Assembly: GCF_041431415.1 (NCBI RefSeq)
Contig: NZ_CP107845.1
Span: 4,526,001 to 4,590,000 of the forward strand
Length of the DNA stretch: 64,000 bases
Reading direction: 5' to 3'
Source: Streptomyces sp. NBC_00513
GTDB lineage: Bacteria > Actinomycetota > Actinomycetes > Streptomycetales > Streptomycetaceae
Shown: piece by piece, positions 53,083-62,331 of the stretch
How the letters are laid out: each line of letters opens with the position of its first letter
Position numbering within the stretch: position 1 is the first letter of the stretch
Position numbers and translations under genes: made by a program
The notes under the pieces: model-generated
What the model saw: the letters and a program-made list of their open reading frames with translations, nothing else
Told to the model about the DNA's origin: nothing
Database searches by the model: none

Positions 53083-54444
53083 CTATCTTCGCAGGGCCTC
53101 GGCCGGTTCGATACGGGCCGCCCGCCAGGCCGGGTAGAGCCCGGCCGACAAGCCGGTGAGGAGCCCGGTGAGCGGGGCGGCCGCGACGGTGGCGGGATGG
53201 ATCACCGGAGTCCAGTCGCGGGCCAGCGAGACGGCGACCACCGTCAGTTCGCCCAACGACGTGCCGACGAGCCCGCCGAGCGTGCCCAGGGTCGCGGACT
53301 CGGTGAGGAACTGGGCCGCTATGTGCCGCCCCCGGGCGCCCAGCGCACGGCGCAGCCCGATCTCCGACGTCCGCTCCAGCACCGCGACGAGCGTGGTGTT
53401 GGCGATGCCGACCGCGCCGATGACCAGACAGATCCCGGCGAGCAGCAGGAACAGGGCGCTCAGGTCGGAGGTCACGCCGGACCGCAGCAGCCGGGGGTCC
53501 GGGGGCGGTACCGCCTTCAGGTACTCGGGGTGGTCGGGCCGCAGCGCGAGCGGGGCGAGCTCCGCGGCCTGCCGGGCGGCGCCCAGCTCGGTGTCGAGGA
53601 GCATGGTGGCGCCGCCGGGCTCGGGCGGCCCCCACAACTCCCGGGCGGTGGCCCGGGGCACGAGGACGGAGAGCAGGTTCTCCGGCTTGCGTTCCACGTC
53701 GGCGATGACGCCCGCCACGGTGAACGGCTCCTCGCCGATGTAGAGCGCGGGGCGGGTCGTGAGGGTGGTGATGCCGAGGCGTTCGGCGACCCCGCTGCCG
53801 ATGAGCACGACGCGCTGCCGGCTCCGCTCGGCGAACTCGTCGTAGAGCCGGCCCTCCCGGAGGGTGGGCACCAGGGCGGCGACGGCCCCCGGGGAGGCGG
53901 CGACGACCGCGGTGCCGGTGGTGGTGCCCGTGGTGGTGCCGCCGCCGGCGGCGGGCAGGACGCCGATCGTCGTGCCCGGATCGAGCCGTACGGTCCACAG
54001 CGTTCCGGCGTTGCGGATGCCCGCGACGTCGCGCAGCCGCTCCTCCGCGTCGGCGGGGAAACCGGAGCCGGCGAACTCGTTCACCTCGGGGGCGACGTCC
54101 TCGATGGTCACCTCGGTGGCGGTGAGTACGTTGAACCGGCCGTCGATCTGCGAGGAGATGGTGGCGGTCAGGCCGAGGACGGCCACGAAACTGCCGACGC
54201 CGAGCACGGTTCCCAGCGCGGTGAGGACGGCCCGCCCGGGGCGGCGCAGCATGCCGGCGAGCGCTTCGGACAGGGCGTCCCGGGCGGCCAGCCCGGTCGG
54301 CTTGATGCGCGCACGGTCACCGATCTCCGCGCCGTTGTGCGTGCCTGTGCCTGTGCCGTGGTGCGTGTTCGCGCCGTCGTGCGTGTCCGCGCCGTGTCCC
54401 GTGGCCGCACCGCCGTGCGTGTTCGCGCCGTCGCGCCTGGTCAC
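53083..54444 (-). CDS. ABC transporter permease, MacB/FtsX type (cassette B)
   Basis: The 453-residue protein is the counterpart of the 7888-9168 permease: an N-terminal helix (about 67-90), a periplasmic-type domain, and three C-terminal helices with LERTSEIGLRRALGARG. The GTG start at 54444 overlaps the ATPase stop. Its first 45 residues are a His/Thr/Gly-rich tract with GANTH, GADTH, GANTH and GTGTH repeats, absent from normal permeases. The first cassette's permease has an Arg/Thr tract in the same place. Confidence 0.85.
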   Translation of the reverse strand: MTRRDGANTHGGAATGHGADTHDGANTHHGTGTGTHNGAEIGDRARIKPTGLAARDALSEALAGMLRRPGRAVLTALGTVLGVGSFVAVLGLTATISSQIDGRFNVLTATEVTIEDVAPEVNEFAGSGFPADAEERLRDVAGIRNAGTLWTVRLDPGTTIGVLPAAGGGTTTGTTTGTAVVAASPGAVAALVPTLREGRLYDEFAERSRQRVVLIGSGVAERLGITTLTTRPALYIGEEPFTVAGVIADVERKPENLLSVLVPRATARELWGPPEPGGATMLLDTELGAARQAAELAPLALRPDHPEYLKAVPPPDPRLLRSGVTSDLSALFLLLAGICLVIGAVGIANTTLVAVLERTSEIGLRRALGARGRHIAAQFLTESATLGTLGGLVGTSLGELTVVAVSLARDWTPVIHPATVAAAPLTGLLTGLSAGLYPAWRAARIEPAEALRR

Positions 54445-55208
54445 GGGCTCACCCGCTCGCGCAGCCGGCCGTCGCGGACGGTGACGGTCCGCCGGCCGCG
54501 TGCCGCGACCTCGGCGTCGTGCGTGATCACCATGACGGTCATCCCCGCCGCGTGCAGCTCGTCCAGCAGCGCCAGTACGGAGGCGGCGTTGGCGGAGTCG
54601 AGGTTGCCGGTGGGTTCGTCGCACAGCAGCAGCGAGGGCCGCCCGACGAGTGCCCGGGCGATGGCCACGCGCTGGCGCTCGCCGCCGGAGAGCCGACCGG
54701 GGACGGCCGCCGCCCGGTGGCCCAGGCCGACCTGGTCGAGCGCGGCGCGGGCCCGGGTGAGGCGCTGCGCGCGCGGGACGGAGGTGTAGAGCATGGCGAG
54801 GGAGACGTTCTCCAGGGCGCTGCGGTGGGGCAGCAGGTGGAAGGACTGGAACACGAACCCGATGCGGCGGCCGCGCAGGGCGGTGCGGGCGTGGTCGGGC
54901 AGCCGCCCGGTGTCGATCCCGTCGAGGAGGTAGCGGCCGGAGGTGGGGGAGTCCAGGAGTCCCGCCACGTTGAGGAAGGTGGACTTCCCCGAGCCGGAGG
55001 GGCCGACGATGGTGACGAACTCGCCGCGCCGCACCGTCAGGTCGCAGGACTTGAGCGCCTCGACGGGCGGCGGCCCCGGGTAGGTGAGGGCCACCGCGCG
55101 GAACTCGATGACGGGGGCGTCGGGGCGGTCGGCGACGTCGGGGGTACCCGGGACGGGATCGTCGGAGGCACCGCCGGACCGTCGGCGGGCGCGCGGGAGG
55201 AACCTCAC
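54441..55208 (-). CDS. ABC transporter ATP-binding protein, MacB/LolD type (cassette B)
   Basis: The 255-residue protein has Walker A GPSGSGKST, Q loop FVFQSFHLLPH, signature LSGGERQRVAIARA, Walker B LLLCDEPTGNLD and ITHD. It is translated from GTG 55208, overlapping the adaptor stop as GTGA, and powers the permease. It lacks the long Thr/Pro tail of its cassette-A partner. Confidence 0.9.
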   Translation of the reverse strand: MRFLPRARRRSGGASDDPVPGTPDVADRPDAPVIEFRAVALTYPGPPPVEALKSCDLTVRRGEFVTIVGPSGSGKSTFLNVAGLLDSPTSGRYLLDGIDTGRLPDHARTALRGRRIGFVFQSFHLLPHRSALENVSLAMLYTSVPRAQRLTRARAALDQVGLGHRAAAVPGRLSGGERQRVAIARALVGRPSLLLCDEPTGNLDSANAASVLALLDELHAAGMTVMVITHDAEVAARGRRTVTVRDGRLRERVSP

Positions 55209-56989
55209 TCGGCCGGCCTTCGCGGCGACCCGGTGCCCTTCGGGTCCCGACCGCCTTGGCCGTCCCGACCGCCCTGCCCGTCCCCGCCGTCCTGCCCGTT
55301 CCCGCCGTCCTTGGGGGCGGCCCCGATGACGACCTTGGCGCCGTCGGTGAGCGCGCCGGCCCGCACCGGGGTCACCGCCACGTAGCCGTCGCCGCTGGTG
55401 CCCACCCGGACCTCGATGCGCCGCGGCGTGCCGTCGCCGCCCACGGCGGTGACGACCGTGCCCCCGTCCGCGGTGGCGGAGACCGCGGTGACGGGAACCA
55501 CGAGGGCCTGCCCGTCGGTCGAGGCGGACTCGATGGTCAGTCGTACGTCCTGACCGGCCAGAGCGGGGGGCAGCGGTCGGTCCGCGCGGACGACCATGCG
55601 GAAGCCGAGATCGCCGCCCTTGCCCGCGGCGTCGCCCTGGCCGCCCTGCCCGGGCTGCTGCCCGCCCGCCGGCCGGCCGGTCGAGCGCTCGCCGGCGACC
55701 AGCGCGACCTTGCCCCGGGCGTCGAGCCCCGTGGCCTCGGAGGCGATCACCACGCTCATGCCGGCGCGCAGGAGCTGCTTCTTGTCGTCCTTCAGGTACG
55801 TCTCGACGACGAGTTCACCGGCGGACAGGGTGAGCACCGGCCCGGAGACGGGGCCGCCCACCCGGCCGGCGATCCCGCTGACCCGGGCGGGGAAGGAGTC
55901 GAGGATCACGGCCTCGGAGGCGGGGAGCATCGGCCCGTCGGCGGCCTCGACCGATGCCAGCTCGGCGCGGGCGTCGGCGAGGGCCTGCCGGGCGCGCGCG
56001 AGGGCCCGACCGGAGTCACCCTCGCCGCCGCCGCTCTTGCCGGCCGTCCTACCGACACCGGTCGTCTCGCCGTCACCGGCGCCGGAGGCGGGGCCGGCCG
56101 AGGGGCTGCCGGTGGCCGGCGTGCCGGAACGTCCCCCGGCCCCGGCCCCGTTCCCGGCCCCGGCCCCGTTCCCGGCGTCGGCCGAGGCGTCCTCGACGGC
56201 CCACTGCGCCGTCCGTACGGCCTGCCGCGCGGCCTTGACCGCCTCGCCGCCGTCCGCCACGGCGGGCAGCGGGTCGTACCCGATGGCCCGGTAGCGGGCG
56301 GTGAGCGCGGCCTTCGTACCGGCTCCGAACACGCCCTTCGCGTCGGCGCCGGTCCCGTGTCCGAGCGCGCGCAGCGCCTGCTGGAGCTGGGCGACGTCGT
56401 CGCCGGTGGAACCCGGCCTGAGGTCGCGGTAGACGGGCAGGGTCCCCTTCAGGGCGAACACCGGACGCCCGGAGACCTCCGCCAACAGTTGCCCGGCGGC
56501 GACCGCGTCCCCGGCCTTGAGCGGCAGCTTCGTGACGACGGCCGCTGCCGCGCCCTCGCCGGCGCGCGGCTGGGGGGCCACGTCGACGCTCTGGTCGGCC
56601 ACGACCGTCCCGCGCGTCACCACGGTCCGCGCGAGCACCCGCTGCTCGACCTCGGCGGTCAACAACCCCTGCGCGGGCGGCCCGGTCTCCGCCGCGACCT
56701 GCGCGGGCGATTTCACCAGCACGGTGGCCAACAGCCCACCGACCGCCACGAGCGCGGCTCCGGCGACGACGCCGAGGACCACCCGGCCCCCCCGACCGAG
56801 CGCCCCGGAGCCGAGCGCCCCGGAGCCGAGCGCCCCGGAGTCAGGTGCGTCCTGCGCGGCGTCGGCCGTGCCGGCCGACCCGTCCCCGCCCGGGTCCCGC
56901 GCGTGCCCGCCCGGATCCACCCCGTCCCCGTCGCCCGGTTCCACCCCGTCCCCGTCCGGCTCCACCGCGACGTCCCCCGGTTCGTTCAC
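55205..56989 (-). CDS. Membrane-fusion adaptor with peptidoglycan-binding domain (cassette B)
   Basis: The 594-residue protein has an acidic, Gly-rich start (about 1-55, with GALGSGALGSGALG), a membrane anchor (about 60-85), a peptidoglycan-binding-like segment (GSTGDDVAQLQQALRALGHG, near 193), a coiled-coil hairpin (RQAVRTAQWAVEDAS... RALARARQALADARAELA, about 250-345) broken by a Gly/Ala insert, and HlyD/MacA-like beta domains. It is longer than the cassette-A adaptor, mainly through the hairpin and tails. GTG 56989 overlaps the lipoprotein stop. Confidence 0.8.
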   Translation of the reverse strand: MNEPGDVAVEPDGDGVEPGDGDGVDPGGHARDPGGDGSAGTADAAQDAPDSGALGSGALGSGALGRGGRVVLGVVAGAALVAVGGLLATVLVKSPAQVAAETGPPAQGLLTAEVEQRVLARTVVTRGTVVADQSVDVAPQPRAGEGAAAAVVTKLPLKAGDAVAAGQLLAEVSGRPVFALKGTLPVYRDLRPGSTGDDVAQLQQALRALGHGTGADAKGVFGAGTKAALTARYRAIGYDPLPAVADGGEAVKAARQAVRTAQWAVEDASADAGNGAGAGNGAGAGGRSGTPATGSPSAGPASGAGDGETTGVGRTAGKSGGGEGDSGRALARARQALADARAELASVEAADGPMLPASEAVILDSFPARVSGIAGRVGGPVSGPVLTLSAGELVVETYLKDDKKQLLRAGMSVVIASEATGLDARGKVALVAGERSTGRPAGGQQPGQGGQGDAAGKGGDLGFRMVVRADRPLPPALAGQDVRLTIESASTDGQALVVPVTAVSATADGGTVVTAVGGDGTPRRIEVRVGTSGDGYVAVTPVRAGALTDGAKVVIGAAPKDGGNGQDGGDGQGGRDGQGGRDPKGTGSPRRPAE

Positions 56990-57471
56990 CCGCCGAGCAC
57001 GCCGTTGCCGCCGGAGCCCTTGTCGGGGCGGCACTTGCGGGTCGCCTCGGCGTGCTTCGTCCGCAGTTCGGCCGTCTGCTCCGGGGTCACGGCCCGAGGG
57101 TCGTACGTACCCGTCGCCGGGTCCGGGTCCGGGTACCAGGAGACGCCCTCGGCCCGCAGGCACCTGGCCTCCTCGCGGGCGGCGGCCAGCACCTCGGGGT
57201 CGACCTTCGTGACGGGCGTCTGCTTCGGGGCCTTGCTCTCGCAGGCCTTCTCGGCGGCGGCGAGGTTGTCGTGCGGCTTGTCCTTGTCCACCCGGGGTGT
57301 ACCGGAGTCGAGGAGGACGATCGGCACGCCGTGTTCCTTGAGGCAGTCGTAGTAGGCGACCTCCTCCCGGCTGGGCGGCGGGCTGTCGCTCGCGGAGGGT
57401 TCCTTCCCGCCGGAGCACGCACCGAGCACGAGAGCCAGGGCGAGGACGGTGACGGGCACGTACTTGCGCAT
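56986..57471 (-). CDS. Lipoprotein of cassette B
   Basis: The 161-residue protein has a lipoprotein signal (LALALVLGAC, Cys19) and CLKEHGVPIVL (near 43), CESKAP, CLRAEGVSWYPDP and CRPDKG. The C-x(2)-EHG/EG-x-x(n)-DP pattern, twice, matches the cassette-A lipoprotein although little else is alike. It opens the operon with GTGA coupling to the adaptor. It is probably the extracytoplasmic part of the exporter. Confidence 0.72.
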   Translation of the reverse strand: MRKYVPVTVLALALVLGACSGGKEPSASDSPPPSREEVAYYDCLKEHGVPIVLLDSGTPRVDKDKPHDNLAAAEKACESKAPKQTPVTKVDPEVLAAAREEARCLRAEGVSWYPDPDPATGTYDPRAVTPEQTAELRTKHAEATRKCRPDKGSGGNGVLGG

Positions 57472-57717
57472 ATGGGCGCTTCCCTCGGGGTGCGGACGTG
57501 GATGAGGGCGCCGCAGAGCGATATGACGTGCGAACGCAATTCGCGATCATAGAGAGGGGCCTGCGGACACACAAGTTCCGTTTGATGAACGCTTTTTGAC
57601 AGTCCGTTGGCTGGGATATCGGCTTGTGCCCGGAACCGCTCTGCACTTGAATCCCGCTGGGCGTCGCGCTGTTGGCGTCGAGATCATTTTGTTGTTCCCA
57701 CAGTGAGGAATGTGCAA

Positions 57718-58125
57718 ATGAACAAGAACAAGCGCGTCCTGCGTCTCGCGCTCGCCCCGGTGGCCGTCGCCGGCGCCCTGCTCGTGTCGACGGCCTCACC
57801 CGCTTCCGCGTGGGTGCACGACGGGTACCTGGAGCAGTTCGAGTTCGGGCTGTACTGGGACTCCGGCCAGAGAGGGTGCGTCTTCGACAGCAACAACGAC
57901 GACGACAACCTGAACAACGACACGTTCCACGGCCCCTCGGGCTGCGGCGGCCTCGGCAAGGGCGTGAACGACAACACGTACTCGTACAAGAGCCTGGACA
58001 TCAAGGGCCGCCACGTCTACACCAACAGCAACTACGGCGGGATCCAGGGCTCCGTCCCCGCCGGTCACACCGGCGACGCGTCCAGCAACTTCAAGAACTC
58101 GATCAGCTCCCTTCGCTGGTACTGA
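57718..58125 (+). CDS. Secreted I36-like (beta-gamma crystallin fold) protein
   Basis: The 135-residue product has a signal peptide (RLALAPVAVAGALLVSTASPASA, cleavage after ASA near 31) and a mature domain of about 100 residues rich in Asn, Gly and Tyr, with two cysteines. It ends SNFKNSISSLRWY, like the peptidase-inhibitor I36/Streptomyces inhibitor family that has a beta-gamma crystallin fold. Asp/Asn clusters (NNDDDNLNND) could bind Ca2+. It is divergent from cassette B over a 246-base gap; a link to the exporter is possible but unproved. The ATG at 57718 is preceded by GAGGAA. Confidence 0.65.
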   Translation: MNKNKRVLRLALAPVAVAGALLVSTASPASAWVHDGYLEQFEFGLYWDSGQRGCVFDSNNDDDNLNNDTFHGPSGCGGLGKGVNDNTYSYKSLDIKGRHVYTNSNYGGIQGSVPAGHTGDASSNFKNSISSLRWY

Positions 58126-58153
58126 GCCGCTCGCACCCCCGGAGGAACCGCTG

Positions 58154-59128
58154 ATGCACCACGCCCGGCGCCGCCGGACCCTCGCCGCCGCCCTCCTGAC
58201 GGCCACGGCCGTCCTGGTGGGCGGTTGCGCGGGCGACGACGGGGCGAAGGGCAAGGGCGCCCGCGAACCCGCGCTCGGCCCCGTCGCCGCGAACCCCGCC
58301 GGCTCCGCCCTCTCCCTCCCCCTGGACGCCTACACGGACTCGGACGCCGAAGCCCGGCGGATGGAGGCGGTGCAGAACCGGCTCATCGCCCTGTGCATGG
58401 CCCGGTACGGATTCACCTACGAGCCGCCGGCGAGCCGGGCCGACACCGGGGGAGGGGCCGAACAGGGCCGCCACGGCGCCCTGTTCGGGGTCGCCGATCC
58501 CGCGCAGGCGGCGGCCCGCGGCTATGCCGACGCCTCCGGGGCGGGGGACTCGGCCAAGCCGGCCCCGCCGCAACTCACCGAGAGCGCGACCGCGGTGCTG
58601 TTCGGTACCCGGCAGGGCGAGACGACCCCCTCCGGGCCGGACCCGAGGACCCAGGAGGAGGCCGAACGGACCGACAGCGGGATCGAGGCCGGCGGGCAGC
58701 GGGTGCCGGCCGGCGGCTGCCTGCGCGAGGGGTACCGCAAGCTGTACGCGCCCACCAAGGACAGCGTCGACCTGCTCTTCTCCTTCGGCCTCGCCTCCGA
58801 GGCGCACACCCGCTCCCAGAAGGACTCCCGGGTGGTCGCCGTCCTGAAGGACTGGTCCGCGTGCATGGAGGAGGCCGGATACGACGGTGTCGGCACTCCG
58901 TACGAGGTCGTCGAGAAGCTGGGCCTGGAGGCGGACAAGGCCGGCCCCAAGGCGGTCGCCGTCGCCGGCGAGGACGTCGCCTGCAAGCGCGAGGTGAACC
59001 TGGTGGGCGTGTGGGCGGCCGTCGAGACCGCCTACCAGCAAGGGCTCGTGGAGGAGAACGCGGAGACGCTCGCGCTCTACAGGAAACAGCGCGACGCCCG
59101 ATTCAAACTGGCGGCCTCACTGGCCTGA
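58154..59128 (+). CDS. Lipoprotein of unknown function
   Basis: The 324-residue protein has a lipobox VLVGGC (Cys near 25), then a helix-rich, charged domain with six more cysteines (for example CMARYGFTYEPP, GGCLREGY, SACMEEAGY, VACKREV). C-M-x-x-x-G-[YF] patterns echo the cassette-B lipoprotein's CLKEHG and CLRAEG. It follows the I36-like gene by 28 bases and may be co-transcribed. The function is unknown; a role with cassette B is an inference from position and Cys pattern. Confidence 0.65.
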   Translation: MHHARRRRTLAAALLTATAVLVGGCAGDDGAKGKGAREPALGPVAANPAGSALSLPLDAYTDSDAEARRMEAVQNRLIALCMARYGFTYEPPASRADTGGGAEQGRHGALFGVADPAQAAARGYADASGAGDSAKPAPPQLTESATAVLFGTRQGETTPSGPDPRTQEEAERTDSGIEAGGQRVPAGGCLREGYRKLYAPTKDSVDLLFSFGLASEAHTRSQKDSRVVAVLKDWSACMEEAGYDGVGTPYEVVEKLGLEADKAGPKAVAVAGEDVACKREVNLVGVWAAVETAYQQGLVEENAETLALYRKQRDARFKLAASLA

Positions 59129-59729
59129 CCCGCCACGCCACGACACGACCCGGGCCTTCTCGGCCGGGGCCGTGTGCGTCGTGACGGGTATTCCGCACGG
59201 AATCGCGCATTCCCGCGTCGGGAAGCGAGCACGGAAAAGCGGACGGGAAACCCGGCGGGAGTCGAGGGTGCCGTCCGCCGGCGCACCCGCATTTCGGCCA
59301 GGGGAACGTGAAATCGACCCGATGGCGGCGGTTTCTGTTCCCCGATCGGGCCCGGGCACGCGAAAAGACGGGCACGAAAAGGGACGCGGGCACGAAAAGG
59401 ACGCGGCATGCGAAACGTCGCGGACAGGCGAAGAGGCGCGGGCATCCCAAACGACGCGGGCATCCCAAACGACGCGGGCATGCGGAAGGGCCGGTACTCC
59501 ACCCCCGAGCGGGGGAGTACCGGCCCTTTCCGCGCACGCGCGGTCAGCCGCGGGGTGTCCGAGGGTGCCTGAAGGCTCCTCAGGGCGTCCGAGAGCGGTT
59601 CGGACGACCCGGAGGGTCCCACACAAGGCCCCAGGCAGCTCTGGACGCCCGGGAAGGCTTCAGAGACGGCGACGGCTCAAGAGGACGCGACGGCTCAAGC
59701 GGCAGCGACAACTCAAGAGACGCGACGAC
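59129..59729. repeat. 601-base gap with degenerate 17-18-bp repeats
   Basis: From about 59350 to 59480 the sequence repeats GGGCACGAAAAGGACGC, GGGCATCCCAAACGACGC (twice, identical) and related units of 17-18 bases. A second set, with GACGGCTCAAGAGGACGC-like units, runs from about 59660 into the last codons of the NlpC/P60 gene. A strong terminator lies between. I see no supported gene. Confidence 0.6.
59484..59530. terminator. Long stem-loop between convergent genes
   Basis: GGAAGGGCCGGTACTCC and GGAGTACCGGCCCTTTCC pair almost perfectly around CACCCCCGAGCGGGG, which is itself partly paired. It can end transcripts from both sides. Confidence 0.85.
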
Positions 59730-60599
59730 TCAGAGGACGCGGACGGCGCCCGTCGGCATGTCGTAGCTCAGGTTGCGCTCGACGACACCGGTGCTGGGGT
59801 TCTGCGCACCGACGAACTTGCCGCCGCCGACGTAGATGGCGACGTGGTACGCGCTGCCCTTGGCACCCCAGTACAGGATGTCGCCCGGCTGGAGGTTGCT
59901 CAGCGACACCGAGGTGCCGGCCGTGGACTGCGCCTGCGACACACGGTCGAGGGTGATCCCGGCCTGGCGGTACGCGGCCTGGACGAGACCGGAGCAGTCG
60001 TACGCGGAGGAGCCGGTGGCGCCACTGACGTACGCCTTGCCGACCTGCGCGCGGGCGAAGTCGACGATGGCCGCGGCGGAGCCGGTGGCCGGCCTCGACG
60101 TGCTGCCGCCCTCGTCGGAGTCGCCACCCGAGCTCTGTCCGGGGGAGAAGGAATCGTCGTCCGAGGCGGAGGCGTTCGCCAGCGAGGAGCGGGCGGAGCT
60201 GCGGTTGGCGCGGTCGGCCTCGGCCTTGCGCGCCTGCTCCTCCTTGGCCTTCTTCTCGGCGTCGGCCTTCTGCTGGGCGTCTTCCTTCGCCTGCTTCGCC
60301 TCGGCGGCGGCGCCCGTGCGGGCGTGCTCCTCCTGGACGTTCAGCTCGCCTTCGACGGCGGCGGCGCGGGTGTTCTCGGCGGCCGTGGTGACGGCCGTCG
60401 CGACATCGGCGCTCAGGTCCAGGTCGAGGACGGGCATTTCGAGCGTCGTCTCGGCCACGGGCTCTGACGGGGACGCGCTCGCGGTGCCGGCCATGGCGAG
60501 GGTGCTGAGGACGCCACCGGCGATGCCGGCGCGGACCGCGAGCTTGGAGGCGCTGCGGCGGGGCTTCCGGTGGCTGGGTGTGTGAGCGGTGTGGGACAT
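59730..60599 (-). CDS. Secreted NlpC/P60 endopeptidase
   Basis: The 289-residue protein has a signal peptide (about 15-43), a coiled-coil-like region rich in Glu, Ala, Lys (about 90-140), a Ser/Gly linker (about 145-175) and a C-terminal NlpC/P60 domain (about 180-289). Catalytic Cys in YDCSGL (near 202) and His in AYHVAIYVG (near 253) are present. It cuts peptide stems of peptidoglycan, probably between D-Glu and the diamino acid. I chose ATG 60599 (MSHTAHTPSH). A candidate Crp site is about 240 bases upstream. Confidence 0.88.
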   Translation of the reverse strand: MSHTAHTPSHRKPRRSASKLAVRAGIAGGVLSTLAMAGTASASPSEPVAETTLEMPVLDLDLSADVATAVTTAAENTRAAAVEGELNVQEEHARTGAAAEAKQAKEDAQQKADAEKKAKEEQARKAEADRANRSSARSSLANASASDDDSFSPGQSSGGDSDEGGSTSRPATGSAAAIVDFARAQVGKAYVSGATGSSAYDCSGLVQAAYRQAGITLDRVSQAQSTAGTSVSLSNLQPGDILYWGAKGSAYHVAIYVGGGKFVGAQNPSTGVVERNLSYDMPTGAVRVL

Positions 60600-60838
60600 G
60601 GGACTAACCGCTATCAGGGGGCGGCCGGTCGCTTCAAGAAACGTGGTGTGCGCCACAGTTGTGCGCGAAGGCCGCGAACCGGACGCGTCGCGGCCGTTAT
60701 TGACGCGGTAACGGGCGAAACGGACACACCCTCACAAGCCTGTGATCATGGGGTTTCCGCGATAAGTCCCAATTGATCCGGCGCCTACCATTCCGCCGGA
60801 CAGTTGGCCAAGCCCTCTTTCGGCGGCGCGGATTCCAC

Positions 60839-60852
60839 GTGACGCAGGTCAC
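60839..60852. promoter_or_regulatory. Candidate Crp site GTGACGCAGGTCAC
   Basis: This perfect palindrome matches GTG-N6-GNCAC, the pattern I recall for Streptomyces Crp, and GTGA-N6-TCAC of E. coli CRP. It is 240 bases upstream of the NlpC/P60 gene and 549 bases before nuoA. Cell-wall genes are known Crp targets in Streptomyces. Confidence 0.5.
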
Positions 60853-60918
60853 AGTTACCTACCGCTGTGCGGGCACTGTGGCCGCTCCGTGACCCGCCTG
60901 TGAGGTTCCCGTGCGGTT

Positions 60919-60934
60919 CGTGAACGGATGCACA
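60919..60934. promoter_or_regulatory. Candidate Rex operator CGTGAACGGATGCACA
   Basis: It matches TGTGAAC-N3-TTCACA in 11 of 13 defined positions. Rex senses NADH/NAD+ and represses nuo and cyd in S. coelicolor. Its distance to nuoA (468 bases) is large, so a distal nuo promoter or another target is implied. Confidence 0.5.
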
Positions 60935-61040
60935 CGATCCGCGTGCCCTTCACCCGGCCGCCCATCCCCCTTTACCCGGGCCGGCCCGACGTCCACTCGA
61001 CTCCTCCCGAACCCCTCGTTCGGGGGGTGTGGATCCCTTT

Positions 61041-61060
61041 ACCACTGCTGTGGCAGTGGT
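61041..61060. promoter_or_regulatory. Perfect dyad ACCACTGC-TGTG-GCAGTGGT
   Basis: An 8-bp stem with a four-base loop lies midway between the two genes. It may be a protein site or a leader hairpin in the nuo transcript. Confidence 0.4.
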
Positions 61061-61401
61061 GCCAATTTGCTTGCACTGACCAACGTTTGATATTGCGCAC
61101 CACCTTCCACCTGCAACGAAGGGGCCGGATGTCACCTTTGGTGATCATGTGGATGCCTTGCGTATGAAGATCACCACTCATCGGACTTCATGATCGTTCG
61201 TCAGGTGGTGGAGATCACAAACTCGGTGTTGTTACCCGTGTCGCAGATCACAGACCGGCAGGCATAAGATGCGCACCAGTCCGGCTTGTGAACTGCCTCA
61301 CATGCGATCCCCTTCTACTCGGGTGATCTTCGCGGGAGGCGGGTCACTCGGCGCCGGCACAGCGGTCCAACGGTCAAGGACGACTGGAAGGAGCGAGGAG
61401 C

Positions 61402-61761
61402 GTGAATGCGTACGCGCCCATCCTCGTGCTCGGCGCCCTCGGCGCAGGGTTTGCGATCTTCTCCGTGGTCATGGCCACGCTGATCGGCCCAAAGAGGTAC
61501 AACCGGGCAAAACTTGAAGCGTACGAGTGCGGCATCGAGCCCACTCCGGTGCCGGCCGGTGGCGGTCGCTTCCCCATCAAGTACTACCTGACGGCGATGC
61601 TCTTCATCGTCTTCGACATCGAGATCGTCTTCCTCTACCCCTGGGCGGTCACCTTCGACTCCCTGGGGATCTTCGGGCTCGTCGAGATGTTGCTCTTCGT
61701 GCTCACCGTCTTCGTCGCCTACGCCTACGTGTGGCGCCGCGGCGGCCTGGAATGGGACTGA
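61402..61761 (+). CDS. nuoA: NADH-quinone oxidoreductase subunit A
   Basis: The 119-residue membrane subunit has three helices (about 5-28, 62-82, 88-108) and the family's YECGIEP (about 41-47, loop of the quinone site) and FDIEIVFLYPWA. It is part of the membrane arm of complex I, which passes electrons from NADH to menaquinone and pumps protons. The GTG start at 61402 has AAGGAGCGAGGAG upstream. nuoB follows after 15 bases. Confidence 0.95.
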   Translation: MNAYAPILVLGALGAGFAIFSVVMATLIGPKRYNRAKLEAYECGIEPTPVPAGGGRFPIKYYLTAMLFIVFDIEIVFLYPWAVTFDSLGIFGLVEMLLFVLTVFVAYAYVWRRGGLEWD

Positions 61762-61776
61762 GGGGCTGAATTTTCC

Positions 61777-62331
61777 ATGGGACTGGAAGAGAAGCTGCCG
61801 AGCGGCTTTCTGCTGACGACCGTCGAACAGGCCGCGGGCTGGGTGCGCAAGTCATCCGTCTTCCCGGCCACCTTCGGTCTGGCGTGCTGCGCCATCGAGA
61901 TGATGACCACCGGAGCGGGCCGGTACGACCTGGCCCGCTTCGGCATGGAGGTCTTCCGCGGCTCACCGCGCCAGGCCGACCTGATGATCGTGGCCGGCCG
62001 GGTCAGCCAGAAGATGGCGCCGGTGCTGCGGCAGGTGTACGACCAGATGCCCGCTCCCAAGTGGGTCATCTCCATGGGCGTTTGCGCCTCGTCGGGCGGA
62101 ATGTTCAACAACTACGCGATCGTCCAGGGCGTCGACCACATCGTCCCCGTGGACATCTACCTGCCCGGTTGCCCGCCCCGCCCCGAGATGCTGATGGACG
62201 CGATCCTCAAGCTCCACCAGAAGATCCAGGGCGGAAAGCTCGGCGTGAACCAGGAAGAGGCGGCGCGCGAGGCGGAGGAGGCGGCCCTCAAGGCCCTCCC
62301 CACCATCGAGATGAAGGGGCTCCTTCGGTGA
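61777..62331 (+). CDS. nuoB: NADH-quinone oxidoreductase subunit B
   Basis: The 184-residue protein carries the four cysteines that hold cluster N2: Cys37 and Cys38 in [10 protein letters not shown], one in VCASSGG (near 102) and one in PGCPPRPE (near 132). It passes electrons to the quinone site. The C-terminal tail is Glu/Ala-rich. Its stop overlaps the GTG start of nuoC. Confidence 0.95.
   Translation: MGLEEKLPSGFLLTTVEQAAGWVRKSSVFPATFGLACCAIEMMTTGAGRYDLARFGMEVFRGSPRQADLMIVAGRVSQKMAPVLRQVYDQMPAPKWVISMGVCASSGGMFNNYAIVQGVDHIVPVDIYLPGCPPRPEMLMDAILKLHQKIQGGKLGVNQEEAAREAEEAALKALPTIEMKGLLR

Larger units (their letters stand above)
60600..61401. promoter_or_regulatory. 800-base regulatory region between NlpC/P60 and nuoA
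   Basis: No gene is supported. The region is A+T-richer than its surroundings and holds the Crp-like and Rex-like sites given separately, a stem-loop at 61041-61060, a dyad TCACC-TTT-GGTGA (61132-61144), and four copies of (A/G)GATCAC or GTGATC between about 61141 and 61250. A possible -10 (TAAGAT, near 61265) would give a nuoA leader of about 130 bases. Confidence 0.6.
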
